Shown here: positions 51,511 to 60,296 of the stretch, in pieces | How the letters are laid out: the number at the start of each line of letters is the position of its first letter | How positions within the stretch are numbered: the first letter of the stretch is position 1 | Origin: Pontibacter ramchanderi | GTDB lineage: Bacteria; Bacteroidota; Bacteroidia; Cytophagales; Hymenobacteraceae | Length of the DNA: 64,000 bases | NCBI RefSeq assembly: GCF_002846395.1 | Contig: NZ_PJMU01000001.1 | Coordinates: forward strand, 372,001-436,000 | Reading direction: 5' to 3' | Notes under the pieces: model-generated | What the model was told of the DNA's origin: nothing | Database searches by the model: none | The model's input: only the letters and a program-made list of their open reading frames with translations | Position numbers and translations under genes: made by a program

Positions 51511-54500
51511 CTACAGCGCCAGTCCCATTTGCAGGCTTTTGCCGCCATAGGACCATTCGTACAACTCTTCAGTATCGAAGTAGTAGAGGATACATTTCAC
51601 ATTTTCGAAACCCAGTTGCTTAAAGCGCACGGCATAGTGGTCCAGCTTGTTGCGGTGCTCTTCCAGAGGAGGCGGCAGCTTAAACTCCAACAGCACGACC
51701 TGGTCACCGTCAAATACCACCCGGTCTGGCTTATAAAGGTAGGCGCGGGCATCAAGCAGCTCTTTTTCGTGCTCTACCACCACTGCCTCCGAAAAATAAC
51801 GGCTGATCTTTGGGTGATTGACCACCTCCTGCAGACGCTCCTTCAGTGCATTTTTCTCCCGGTCGCTGATAATGCCCTGGTATACCATCTGGCGCAGCAC
51901 ATCATCAAGCTGGGCTGCTGTCAGGATGCGGGAGAGGGCATAGTGCAGTTTCTTGTTCTGGATGCGCTGCTCGGTCTGCGTCTCGAAGTCGAAGACGTTG
52001 TTGGCATGCTGTTTCAGCTGCAGGCGCTGTGCCCAGTTGTTTGTCTGCAGGTAATCCAGGGTATAAACCGGGCCGAGTTCGCGGCGGCTGCTATCCTGCT
52101 TCCTGTCCTCGCCGGCGTATACCTGGTAGCACAGTTTACCATTCTCCCAGAGCCCCTCCGCCACCAGGTAGCGGTAGAGCAGATGGCTCACATTTTTGGC
52201 TGTTCCTTCCATCGCCTTCTGCGCCTTCCTTTCCTCGAGCAGGTCCTTGCCGTTGCCGATCAGGTATAGTCGGTCTTTCGGTCGGGTAAGGGCCACGTAC
52301 AGCATGTTCAGGTTTTCGATAAAGGTTTTTTCTATCTCGGTGTTGTACTGGCCGGCCAGTTCGGTATGCTCCAGGCGGGAGCTGATATTCACCGCCACAC
52401 TGCGCAACTTGCCCATCACCTTGTTTTCATCTGACAAACGGCTCCACATCAGGGCGCGTGTTTGCGGCTCGGTACTCCAGTCGGCGAAGGGAATGATCAC
52501 GATCGGGTAGGCGAGGCCTTTGGCCTTGTGAATACTGGTGATGGTGATGGCGTTGCGGTCCTTGGGTGTGTTGATGCTCAGCTTTTCCTTCTGCACATCC
52601 CAGTAAGCCAGGAAATTGTTCAGGTTATTACTGTTCTTGAGGCTATACTCCAGTACCAGGTCCAGGAAGCGGAACAGGTATTCGCATTCGTTGTTGTGCC
52701 CCAGCAGGTTGAAAATTCGGATCAGCTGCTCGGTGAGTTCATAGATGGATAAATTGCCCGTTTCACGCTCCTTCACATCGAACTTTAGCTCACGCAGGTA
52801 GTCAAAAAATTGCTGCGGGTCTGCACCGTTGGCGATCTGGGCTATCTTTTGGGCTAAGGCTGTTGTAGGCACTTTGCCGCTGGTTACGGTATGGATCAGG
52901 TATAGCGCCTCTGATTTGGCCAATGTGTCGTTGGGACGGTTAAATACCCGGAACATGTCAATGATCAGGTTGATCACTTCGGCAAACTGCAGCGAGAGCG
53001 AGTCCTGCGAAATAATTTCGTATTGCTTCTCCTTTAGAAAATTGGCGATCAATTTGCTCTTCGCATTGGTGCGGCAGAGTATAGCCATATCCTTTAAGGT
53101 ATAGCCATCCGCCAATCCCTGGCGCACGAGCTCCAGCACCATATTCAGCGTACTGGCATCGTAGCTAAGTTCCTGCGCATGGGTATAGTCATCGTAAAAT
53201 TCTTCGGTGCGAACGCAGCTGCTCAGGTCGTATTTGTAGTTCAGGTCATCGGGATAGGTGAATATGATCTGCACCAGGCCACCTGACTTAGCATTCTCTG
53301 GTGCCTCCTGCACAAACTTATCGTCGTAGATGGAGGTGAAGGTGCCGTATACCTTGTGTTGTTCACTAAAGTAGGTAAACAACTTATTGTTGAACTCAAT
53401 GATCTCGCGGCGGCTACGGAAGTTCTGCTGCAGCACATCAGGAGCCAGATTCTCACGCACCGATTCGTAGCGCTCCCGAATCATGTGACCGTGGCGCCGG
53501 TCTTCATAGAGCAGGTGTGTGTTCTTTTTGTACAGGTGCAGGATCTGCTCCATTTCGCCACCGCGCCAGCGGTAGATCGCCTGCTTGGCGTCGCCCACCA
53601 CCATGCTGAAGTGGCCGGATGCCAGTGCATTGTCGACGAGCGGCAGCAGGTTGTTCCACTGCAGCACCGAAGTGTCCTGAAACTCATCGATCAGGATGTG
53701 GTTATACTTTTCGCCGAGGCGTTCATAAATAAAAGGCACCGGCTCCTGCAGCACAATGTCGATGATGCGCTTGTTGAACTCTGATATGTGCACCGTGTTA
53801 CGGTCGAGCTTGATCTCCTGCAGGCATTTCTCCAACTCGTTCAGCACAGACACCTTATACAGATGCGGCACAACTGCCGAGATCAGGGTAAAGGTACCCA
53901 CGTATCGTTCTTTGATCGATTCGATATTATAGTAGAGGTCCGTGAGCAGCTGGCGGATGCCGTCGATCTGGTTTTTAGTGGCCGTTGAGGTCTTGCCGGC
54001 ATACCATTTGTCTTCCTCCACTGTCTGGCGGGCGTAGTTGTTGCCGTAGGTCAGGTCGGCTTCGCGGTTAAATTTGGTGAAATAGCCATAGAGCCCGCGT
54101 GCACCCTGGTAGAAATCGGCGGGGGAGAGGCCGGCCTGCTCAATAGCCACAAGTGCCTTGCCGGCATCTTCCTGTAATGCACCCAGTATACCTTCCTGCA
54201 GCTCTTTCAGCTGTTTCCGGATCTCCCTGAAATCCTCCAACGTCAGTCCCTGCAGGTCTGTCACGGCTTCGTATACTTGTTCGTTCAGCAGGTTTTTGGC
54301 AAAATCGGCCAGGTCGTCTGGCAGGGTGTTCCAGCTGCGGCCTTCGCGGGCTTTCTCCAGGGCGTACTGCTCCAGGGTTTCTGAGAGCAGGTCGTCCTTT
54401 TGGTTGCTTACCTTATCCAGCAGCAATTGCACGGCGGTGCTCACCAGCGTCTGGGAGTCCAGGTCAACCTCGAAGTTGTAAGGTATGTTGAGCTCCTTTG

Positions 54501-54909
54501 TAAAAGCCTGCACGATCTTATTAACGAAGCTATCGATGGTGCTGACCGAGAAGTCGCTGTAGTTGTAGAGGATCTGCGTAAACAAATGCCCGGCACGCTG
54601 GCGGAGCTGCTCCTTGTCAAACCTTTCTTCCGGAAAGCGTTCCTGCAGTTCAGAGGTGATCTTCTCCAGCAGGTCCTCACTCTTGCGCAATTCCCCTTCG
54701 CATATGTTAGGGTTGTTGAAATTATGAAGGGCGCCCAATATACGCTCCTTCATTTCGGCGGCCGCATCGTTTGTAAATGTAATCGCCAGAATAGATCGGT
54801 AATAGTCCGGATTGGAAGTATGCAGCGCCAGCTTCAGGTATTCTTTGGTCAGGGTATAGGTTTTTCCGGAACCAGCCGAGGAAGAGAGTATTTTAAAGTT
54901 TGGCGACAT
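51511..54909 (-). CDS. AddA-like UvrD-family helicase/nuclease
   Basis: A 1132-residue SF1A helicase-nuclease for recombinational repair. Motif I is SSSAGSGKTYTL at the N-terminus. Others are ITFTNDAAAEMKERI (Ia), LIDEFQDTSVLQW (II), VGDAKQAIYRWRGG (III), QQNFRSRREIIEFNN (IV), ITSIHKAKGLAYPIVIIP (V) and LYVALTRPKDRLYLIGN (VI). The C-terminal PD-(D/E)XK nuclease shows KPDRVVFDGDQVVLLEFKLP near residue 1065. With the downstream AddB-like protein it would resect broken ends and perhaps recognise a Chi-like sequence. It heads a five-gene minus-strand cluster. Confidence 0.92.
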   Translation of the reverse strand: MSPNFKILSSSAGSGKTYTLTKEYLKLALHTSNPDYYRSILAITFTNDAAAEMKERILGALHNFNNPNICEGELRKSEDLLEKITSELQERFPEERFDKEQLRQRAGHLFTQILYNYSDFSVSTIDSFVNKIVQAFTKELNIPYNFEVDLDSQTLVSTAVQLLLDKVSNQKDDLLSETLEQYALEKAREGRSWNTLPDDLADFAKNLLNEQVYEAVTDLQGLTLEDFREIRKQLKELQEGILGALQEDAGKALVAIEQAGLSPADFYQGARGLYGYFTKFNREADLTYGNNYARQTVEEDKWYAGKTSTATKNQIDGIRQLLTDLYYNIESIKERYVGTFTLISAVVPHLYKVSVLNELEKCLQEIKLDRNTVHISEFNKRIIDIVLQEPVPFIYERLGEKYNHILIDEFQDTSVLQWNNLLPLVDNALASGHFSMVVGDAKQAIYRWRGGEMEQILHLYKKNTHLLYEDRRHGHMIRERYESVRENLAPDVLQQNFRSRREIIEFNNKLFTYFSEQHKVYGTFTSIYDDKFVQEAPENAKSGGLVQIIFTYPDDLNYKYDLSSCVRTEEFYDDYTHAQELSYDASTLNMVLELVRQGLADGYTLKDMAILCRTNAKSKLIANFLKEKQYEIISQDSLSLQFAEVINLIIDMFRVFNRPNDTLAKSEALYLIHTVTSGKVPTTALAQKIAQIANGADPQQFFDYLRELKFDVKERETGNLSIYELTEQLIRIFNLLGHNNECEYLFRFLDLVLEYSLKNSNNLNNFLAYWDVQKEKLSINTPKDRNAITITSIHKAKGLAYPIVIIPFADWSTEPQTRALMWSRLSDENKVMGKLRSVAVNISSRLEHTELAGQYNTEIEKTFIENLNMLYVALTRPKDRLYLIGNGKDLLEERKAQKAMEGTAKNVSHLLYRYLVAEGLWENGKLCYQVYAGEDRKQDSSRRELGPVYTLDYLQTNNWAQRLQLKQHANNVFDFETQTEQRIQNKKLHYALSRILTAAQLDDVLRQMVYQGIISDREKNALKERLQEVVNHPKISRYFSEAVVVEHEKELLDARAYLYKPDRVVFDGDQVVLLEFKLPPPLEEHRNKLDHYAVRFKQLGFENVKCILYYFDTEELYEWSYGGKSLQMGLAL

Positions 54910-55021
54910 AGCTGAAGGCTTTTATAGGATTCTAAAGATACACCGACGACACGGCTTATGCCAGAGTTACCTGTAAAATAAAGGGCTGAAGGAAACCATA
55001 TATTTGAAGGTCAGGGTATAA

Positions 55022-55057
55022 AATACAAAAAGCTCCCCCGCCTGCGCGAAGGAGCTT
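55022..55057 (-). terminator. intrinsic terminator after the 176-residue protein gene
   Basis: Stem AAGCTCC (55030-55036) / GGAGCTT (55051-55057). The minus-strand flank after the stem is TTTTGTATTT. Confidence 0.65.
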
Positions 55058-55083
55058 GATGCCTTTCTAAGTCTAAATAAAGG

Positions 55084-55614
55084 CTATGCGTATACGATCT
55101 GCCCTTTCTTTTCCTCTTTTGCCGGCGCATGTTCTTTCACACACACATTACGCATGATGCGCGCCATCGAGATGGAGTAGTCTGTGATAATGCAATGCTG
55201 CTGCTCAGTGCTCATCAGGGCTTTGCCGCCACCCAGTGTCAGTTTGTTCAGTTCGATTACTTCATCGAAATTCTGGCGCAGCATTTTGAGCGCCTTAAAT
55301 GATGGCTCGTTGTAGTACATCGGGATAACCTGGCACACGGCATAGCTACCTTTTGCGCGCTCTTTCGCGATCATGTTACACAAATTGGAAGCATTCATCT
55401 TGTCCAGGTCCGAGATGATCACAAAGAACACCTTGGCGTCGCTCTTGTCAGATTTTATGACGGCATTGCTAGGCAACAGATTGCGTGAAACCTTGGCACC
55501 CTTCATAAAGTCTTCGTCTTTGAGAATCTTGTTGTGAATTTTGAATGCCAATGCTCCTGAGGCAATCAAATGAAAGTCCTTGCTTTGAGTTGTGATTTTG
55601 GAGAAGTGTAACAT
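55084..55614 (-). CDS. unrecognised 176-residue protein, possibly FtsZ-lobe-like
   Basis: No signal peptide or transmembrane segment. The order of elements AKVFFVIISDLDK, ASNLCNMIAKERAKGSYAVC, QVIPMYYNEPSFKALKMLRQ, NFDEVIELNKLTLGG and CIITDYSISMARIMRN resembles the strand-helix-strand-helix-strand path of the FtsZ N-domain after its T3 loop. The glycine-rich GTP-binding loop GGGTGTG is replaced by SDLDKMNAS, so GTP binding is unlikely. It is transcribed alone, with a 659-base AT-rich region upstream. The FtsZ resemblance is my inference and could be coincidence of a Rossmann fold. Confidence 0.6.
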   Translation of the reverse strand: MLHFSKITTQSKDFHLIASGALAFKIHNKILKDEDFMKGAKVSRNLLPSNAVIKSDKSDAKVFFVIISDLDKMNASNLCNMIAKERAKGSYAVCQVIPMYYNEPSFKALKMLRQNFDEVIELNKLTLGGGKALMSTEQQHCIITDYSISMARIMRNVCVKEHAPAKEEKKGQIVYA

Positions 55615-56273
55615 AATTAGAAAGGATTAAAGGGTTAAAGATCGAGTGTTTTTATAATTTCAGTGAACTGCTACTGCGTTGCAATCTCTATAAGTATACT
55701 GCTTTCAGAGTACAGGTAGGGCGAGGGCAAAACGAGCTACTCAAAATAATCGCACAGATCGATCATTTAGTATCACTCAGATTACTATCATTAAACTTTA
55801 ACTGGTAATGTTGATGCAATACACTAAACTACGTGCAATAACTTGGATATACCAATGAAAAATTTCAATAATAGTTAATGGCTTGATTTTAAGTGTGAAT
55901 GTAGTGTTATAACGGGTAAACGAGAACGTTGTTTCTTATTTCAATAATAATTTGCAATATTTTTAAGCAAAATAAAAAAGAATTTGAAATAAATATAATC
56001 GTTCGCCATTTATTAAAAACAATTTTATAATCCAATAATACAGAATACTTTATAGAGGCCTGTTTTACATTAAGTTGCCATACATAATGAAGGTTTCATA
56101 AATTATGCGTACCTTTGCAGCCGATTTGGAATCAGTCTGATTTAAGTAAAACTGGATTCACCGCTTTTTAAGCAAAACCTGGTTGATTTTATTCTTGTCG
56201 GACTTCTTTTTCGTAAAGAAGGGTTTATGGACAGGCTGTCTCCAGACGAAGTGTAAAAAGTTATTATAACAGA
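55615..56273. other. 659-base AT-rich intergenic region with the deaD leader
   Basis: The left 450 bases are very AT-rich with no ORF or RNA gene I can support; they separate divergent genes and should hold the promoter of the 176-residue protein. The right part holds the deaD promoter (56110-56117) and a leader of about 150 bases. In the leader, CTTCTTT/AAAGAAG and GACAG/CTGTC can form small hairpins. Confidence 0.5.
56110..56117 (+). promoter_or_regulatory. -7 promoter element of the deaD-type gene
   Basis: TACCTTTG followed by C matches TAnnTTTG. It lies 156 bases before the ATG, so the transcript would carry a long 5' leader, unlike other genes in this window. Confidence 0.55.
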
Positions 56274-58118
56274 ATGAACAAAATCAGATTTGACGAGCTT
56301 CCGCTTTCGCCGGAAGTACAGCGAGCTATCGCTGACATGGGCTTCGAAGAAGCTTCACCCATCCAAACAGAAGCAATCCCGGTAGTTTTAGAAGGACGCG
56401 ACATTATTGGCCAGGCCCAGACGGGTACGGGCAAGACGGCGGCTTTTGGTATTCCTACCATTGAAAGCATCGACGAAAACGATCGCAGTGTGCAGGCCCT
56501 TATCCTGTGCCCAACGCGTGAACTGGCTATTCAGGTAGCCGGAGAAATCCAGAAACTTATCAAGTATAAGCCAGGCATCAGCATTGTGCCTATTTATGGT
56601 GGTCAGGCTTATGACCGTCAGCTGCGTGCCCTGAAGCAGGGTGTGCAGATCGTGATTGGTACTCCGGGCCGCGTGATGGACCACATTGAACGTGGTACCC
56701 TGAAACTGGACAAGATCAAAAAGATCATCTTGGATGAAGCAGACGAAATGCTTGACATGGGCTTCCGTGACGACATTGAGTTTGTATTAAGCAAAATGCC
56801 GGAGGAGCGTCAGACGATCTTCTTCTCGGCCACGATGTCCAAGCCGATCATGGACCTGACCAAGCGCTACCAGAACGATCCGGTAATCGTGAAAGTGGTG
56901 CACAAGGAACTGACCGTAACCAATATCGACCAGGTATACTTCGAGGTGCGTAACTCGATGAAGCAGGAAGTGCTTTCCCGCATCCTGGACATGCACAACA
57001 TGAAGTCGGTGATCATCTTCTGCAATACCAAGCGTATGGTGGATGAATTGGTGACCAACCTGCAGGCCCGTGGCTACTTTGCCGACGGTTTGCACGGCGA
57101 CCTGAACCAGAATCAGCGTTCTAACGTGATGGGCAAGTTCCGTAATGGCATGCTCGAGATATTGGTAGCGACAGATGTAGCAGCCCGCGGTCTGGACGTA
57201 GACAACGTGGAAGCGGTATTCAACTATGACCTGCCGCAGGACGAAGAGTCTTACGTACACCGCATTGGCCGTACAGGTCGTGCCGGTAAGTCAGGCAAGG
57301 CCTTCTCTTTTGTAGCCGGTCGCTCAGACATGTACAAGTTGAAGGACATCATGCGCTACACGAAGGCGAATGTGCAGCTGCAGCAGGTACCTACTTACGA
57401 AGACGTAAACGAGATCCGTACCAACCTGTTCCTAGAGAAAGTACGTGAGGTGCTGGAGAAGGGCAACCTGACCAAGCACATCAACACAATCGAAAAATTG
57501 GTTAATGAAGACTTCACTTCGCTTGAAATTGCGGCTGCCTTGCTCAAAATGAGCCTCAAGGAAGCCAAAACGAAAGAAGCGGGTAAAGAAGCCGAAAAAA
57601 GCATGGGCGGACCGAAAGCCGGTTTCGACCGCCTGTTCATCACGATCGGTAAGAAAGACCGCGTGCACCCGAAAGACCTGATCGACCTGCTGAGCCAGAA
57701 CGCCGATATACCGGCTTCTAAAGTAGGCGACATCGACCTGTATGACAAGTTCAGCTTCGTGGAGGTTCCTACTGAATACACTGCTGACATTCTGCAAAAA
57801 GTAGGCAGAATAGAGGTGGATGGCCGTATGGTAATCGTGGAGAAATCACAGAAAAAAGAAGGTGGCGCCGGTGGCGAGAAAGAAGACTTCGGTTTTAGCA
57901 ACCGTGATCGAAGCGACCGTGGCGGCAAGCGCTTCGGCGGCGGAGACCGCGACCGTGGAGGCTTCGGCGACCGTGACCGTGGTCCACGCAGAGACGGTGG
58001 CGGGTATGGAGGCGGTGGAAGCCGTTTTGGTGGCCGTGGCGACCGCGACTCTTTCAGAGGCGGTGACCGTCGCAGCAGCGGCGGCGACCGTGGCGGATTT
58101 CGCAAAAAAAGATTCTAA
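56274..58118 (+). CDS. deaD: DEAD-box RNA helicase, DeaD/CsdA type
   Basis: A 614-residue helicase with AQTGTGKTAAFG (I), CPTRELAIQ (Ia), LDEADEMLDMG (II), FSATMS (III) and HRIGRTGRAGKSG (VI). A DbpA-like RNA-binding domain follows (about residues 445-520: DRLFITIGKKDRVHPKDLID). The tail of about 80 residues is Gly/Arg/Asp-rich (GGGDRDRGGFGDRDRGPRRD). Such enzymes unwind structured mRNA and assist ribosome assembly, especially in the cold, and the long leader is consistent with cold-responsive control. Codon use is highly biased and the gene lacks GGTATAG copies. Confidence 0.94.
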   Translation: MNKIRFDELPLSPEVQRAIADMGFEEASPIQTEAIPVVLEGRDIIGQAQTGTGKTAAFGIPTIESIDENDRSVQALILCPTRELAIQVAGEIQKLIKYKPGISIVPIYGGQAYDRQLRALKQGVQIVIGTPGRVMDHIERGTLKLDKIKKIILDEADEMLDMGFRDDIEFVLSKMPEERQTIFFSATMSKPIMDLTKRYQNDPVIVKVVHKELTVTNIDQVYFEVRNSMKQEVLSRILDMHNMKSVIIFCNTKRMVDELVTNLQARGYFADGLHGDLNQNQRSNVMGKFRNGMLEILVATDVAARGLDVDNVEAVFNYDLPQDEESYVHRIGRTGRAGKSGKAFSFVAGRSDMYKLKDIMRYTKANVQLQQVPTYEDVNEIRTNLFLEKVREVLEKGNLTKHINTIEKLVNEDFTSLEIAAALLKMSLKEAKTKEAGKEAEKSMGGPKAGFDRLFITIGKKDRVHPKDLIDLLSQNADIPASKVGDIDLYDKFSFVEVPTEYTADILQKVGRIEVDGRMVIVEKSQKKEGGAGGEKEDFGFSNRDRSDRGGKRFGGGDRDRGGFGDRDRGPRRDGGGYGGGGSRFGGRGDRDSFRGGDRRSSGGDRGGFRKKRF

Positions 58119-58194
58119 AAGGTAAACCTGCCTGGCGCAGGCCCGTAAAAGAAGATATACAAAGCTTGAAGAGTAAAATCCTTCAAATTGTAAG

Positions 58195-58225
58195 AAAAGG
58201 CTGACTTGAAACGTCAGCCTTTTTG
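58195..58225 (+). terminator. intrinsic terminator after the deaD-type gene
   Basis: Stem AAAAGGCTGAC (58195-58205) / GTCAGCCTTTT (58213-58223) with a 7-base loop and continuing T residues. Confidence 0.85.
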
Positions 58226-58334
58226 TTTTAAAAATATTTTTATTCAATTCGCAACCTTGGCCTGAACCATGCGTTAAAGAAGGTATCATAAAAAGGTTGG
58301 AAGATTATTCTACTGTTTTACGCAGTTAGAACTG

Positions 58335-58375
58335 ATAAGCCTGACATCAGACGGATGTCAGGCTTATTATTTTTA
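58335..58375 (+). terminator. second strong hairpin with T-rich tail
   Basis: Perfect 14-base stem ATAAGCCTGACATC (58335-58348) / GATGTCAGGCTTAT (58354-58367) with a 5-base loop, followed by TATTTTTAT. It lies 110 bases beyond the deaD terminator with no ORF between, so it may end a small RNA or act as a backup terminator. Confidence 0.65.
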
Positions 58376-58402
58376 TACCTATACCTGTGGCTTTACATAA
58401 GG

Positions 58403-58433
58403 CACAAAAAAAAGGAGCTTTAATGGCTCCTTT
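58403..58433 (-). terminator. intrinsic terminator after the DUF2383 gene
   Basis: Stem AAAGGAGC (58411-58418) / GCTCCTTT (58426-58433). The minus-strand flank is a run of T. Confidence 0.75.
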
Positions 58434-58461
58434 CTGTATTTTAATGTGCTTCAATCACTCA

Positions 58462-58905
58462 TCAGGCGCTGTCACGCAGTGAGCGGATGTGGTCGTGTGC
58501 GTTTTTCACGTCCTGGTATTGCTGGGCAATGATTGGGTTCAGTTCGCCGGGCAGATTTTTCTGCACAGCTTCCTCGTAAGCTTTTACGGCATAATCCTCT
58601 CCACGCTCACACTCCTCCAGAATACGTTTTCTGTCTTTGGAAGAAAGAGCGGCTTTAATATCGATCCAGGCGCGGTGCAGGGTACCTTCGATAGAACTGG
58701 ACTCGTCATCGGTCTTGCCCATTTTGTGCAGTTGGTCCTGCAACTCGGTGATCATGCTGTCGCGCTGCACGGCGTATTTGCGGAACAGCTCTTTCAAGTC
58801 CTGATCCTCTACGTCTTCGGCAGCAGTTTTATAGCCTTTCACACCGTCCTTGCATCTTTCGATGAGGTGATGCACGGTTGAATAAACTTCTTTATTAATT
58901 TCCAT
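58462..58905 (-). CDS. PA2169-type four-helix-bundle protein (DUF2383)
   Basis: A 147-residue ferritin-like helical protein. The family start EVYSTVHHLIERCKDGVKGY, the acidic TAAEDVEDQDLKELFRKYAV, and the later HRAWIDIKAALSSKDRK and ILEECERGEDYAVKAYEEA segments match PA2169/YciE-like stress proteins. Glu and His positions in the bundle could bind a di-metal centre, but activity is not established. The ATG at 58905 fits the family; the frame is open to 58956. It is transcribed alone and is probably stress-induced by family analogy. Confidence 0.9.
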   Translation of the reverse strand: MEINKEVYSTVHHLIERCKDGVKGYKTAAEDVEDQDLKELFRKYAVQRDSMITELQDQLHKMGKTDDESSSIEGTLHRAWIDIKAALSSKDRKRILEECERGEDYAVKAYEEAVQKNLPGELNPIIAQQYQDVKNAHDHIRSLRDSA

Positions 58906-58985
58906 AGTGATATTTTTATTTGGTTTTGTATGCTGATGTACTGCAATCAACAGCATTTTGTTTCCAAAATGGATATATCGCTATG

Positions 58986-60215
58986 CTAGGATATGGAAGA
59001 GGCCATTGCCCTGCCTGCCAGATAGCCGGTAGTCCAGGCCGCTTGAAAATTAAAACCACCTGTAATACCATCAATATCAAGCACTTCGCCAGCAAAATAC
59101 AAACCCGGATGCAAGCGGCTTTCCATCGTTTTCGTATTGATTTCGCTCAGATCAACACCGCCGCATGTCACAAACTCTTCTTTAAATGTGGTTTTGCCAT
59201 CTACTTCAACCGGCATGCGCAGCAGCGCCTCCACCAGTTTGTTCGTGTTTTTAGCGGGAAGTTCGGCCCACTTTGTTTCTTCTGCTATACCGGCTATACC
59301 TGTCAGGGTTTTCCAGAGTCGTTGTGGCAGTCCGAAAAAAGGATTGGTGGTGACAACTTTTTTGGGATGTGACTGACGGTAGCTTTGCAAATGCTCCCGC
59401 AGACTTTCTTCTGTTTGATCATGCACCCAACTGATTAGGGCGGTAAAGCGGTAGTTCATGTCATGAAACAGGCGGGCACCCCAGGCGGAGAGCTTAAGCA
59501 CGGCCGGTCCGCTATAGCCCCAGTGCGTGATGAGCAGGGGGCCTTCGTATTCCAGTTTCTGACCAGCGATGCGTACCCTGGCCTGTGGCACGGCTATTCC
59601 TTGCAATTCCTTGAGTGGCGAGCCTGGTACGTTAAAGGTAAAGAGGGAAGGGACTGGTTCTTGAACGGTGTGCCCCAATGCCCGCAGCCAATCGTAGTTC
59701 TGGCTTTTGGGACTGCCTCCGGAGCATATCAACACGCGGTCGGCCTGCACTTCCTTGTCATTGTTCAGGTATAAGGTATAGCCTTCTTTGTCTGGATGCG
59801 GCACGATACGCTCCACCGCTATACCTGTTTTTACGCTTACACTCACATGAGCGGCTTGTCGCTGGAGACAGTCAATAATGGTTTGGGAGTTATCCGTCAC
59901 CGGAAACATGCGTCCGTCGGCCTCCGCCTTCAACTTCACGCCGCGACGCTCAAACCACTCCACCGTTTCTGCGGCTCCAAAAGCCTTGAAAGCTTCCTTA
60001 AGTTGCTTGGCGCCGCGTGGATAATGCTGGGCAAACACCGACGGTGTAAAGCAGTGGTGGGTCACATTGCATCGTCCGCCCCCCGAAACCTTAACCTTAG
60101 ACAGCAGTTTGTTGCTCTTCTCCAGGATGGTAACCTGTACCTCCGGATTGGCCTGCGCACAGGCAATGGCCCCAAAGTACCCGGCCGCGCCGCCGCCTAT
60201 TACGATTATATTCAT
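58986..60215 (-). CDS. BaiN/HI0933-family NAD(P)/FAD-dependent oxidoreductase
   Basis: A 409-residue flavoprotein. The N-terminal FAD-binding motif is IIVIGGGAAGYFGAIACAQA, followed by KVKVSGGGRCNVTHHCF and the second glycine-rich site VLICSGGSPKSQNYDW. The C-terminal GGVDLSEINTKTMESR, GLYFAGEVLDIDGITGGFNF and QAAWTTGYLAGRAMA is diagnostic of the HI0933/BaiN family. Substrate is unknown in most members; BaiN reduces bile-acid intermediates. The ATG at 60215 starts exactly at the Rossmann strand. Confidence 0.93.
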   Translation of the reverse strand: MNIIVIGGGAAGYFGAIACAQANPEVQVTILEKSNKLLSKVKVSGGGRCNVTHHCFTPSVFAQHYPRGAKQLKEAFKAFGAAETVEWFERRGVKLKAEADGRMFPVTDNSQTIIDCLQRQAAHVSVSVKTGIAVERIVPHPDKEGYTLYLNNDKEVQADRVLICSGGSPKSQNYDWLRALGHTVQEPVPSLFTFNVPGSPLKELQGIAVPQARVRIAGQKLEYEGPLLITHWGYSGPAVLKLSAWGARLFHDMNYRFTALISWVHDQTEESLREHLQSYRQSHPKKVVTTNPFFGLPQRLWKTLTGIAGIAEETKWAELPAKNTNKLVEALLRMPVEVDGKTTFKEEFVTCGGVDLSEINTKTMESRLHPGLYFAGEVLDIDGITGGFNFQAAWTTGYLAGRAMASSIS

Positions 60216-60221
60216 TTGACT

Positions 60222-60283
60222 GTTAATTGTTAATTGTTGATTGTTTGCTCTAAAAGGGAATAACAATTAGCAATCAGCAATTC
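60222..60283. repeat. inverted AATTGTTRATTGTT-type words
   Basis: Left arm 60222-60246 reiterates GTTAATTGTTAATTGTTGAT. The right arm 60261-60283 reads, as reverse complement, AATTGCTGATTGCTAATTGT. They lie between two minus-strand genes. Style matches the other intergenic word repeats in this window. Confidence 0.4.
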
Positions 60284-60296
60284 TACCGCAAAGATA

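Noticed and set aside
51529..52269. 246-codon frame antisense to the AddA-like gene
   Set aside because: No recognisable motif, and the sense strand encodes helicase motif VI and the nuclease domain.
57395..58105. 236-codon frame antisense to the end of the deaD-type gene
   Set aside because: It is the reverse reading of the Gly/Arg/Asp-rich tail, giving a Pro/Ser/Arg low-complexity translation; the sense strand has a full helicase.
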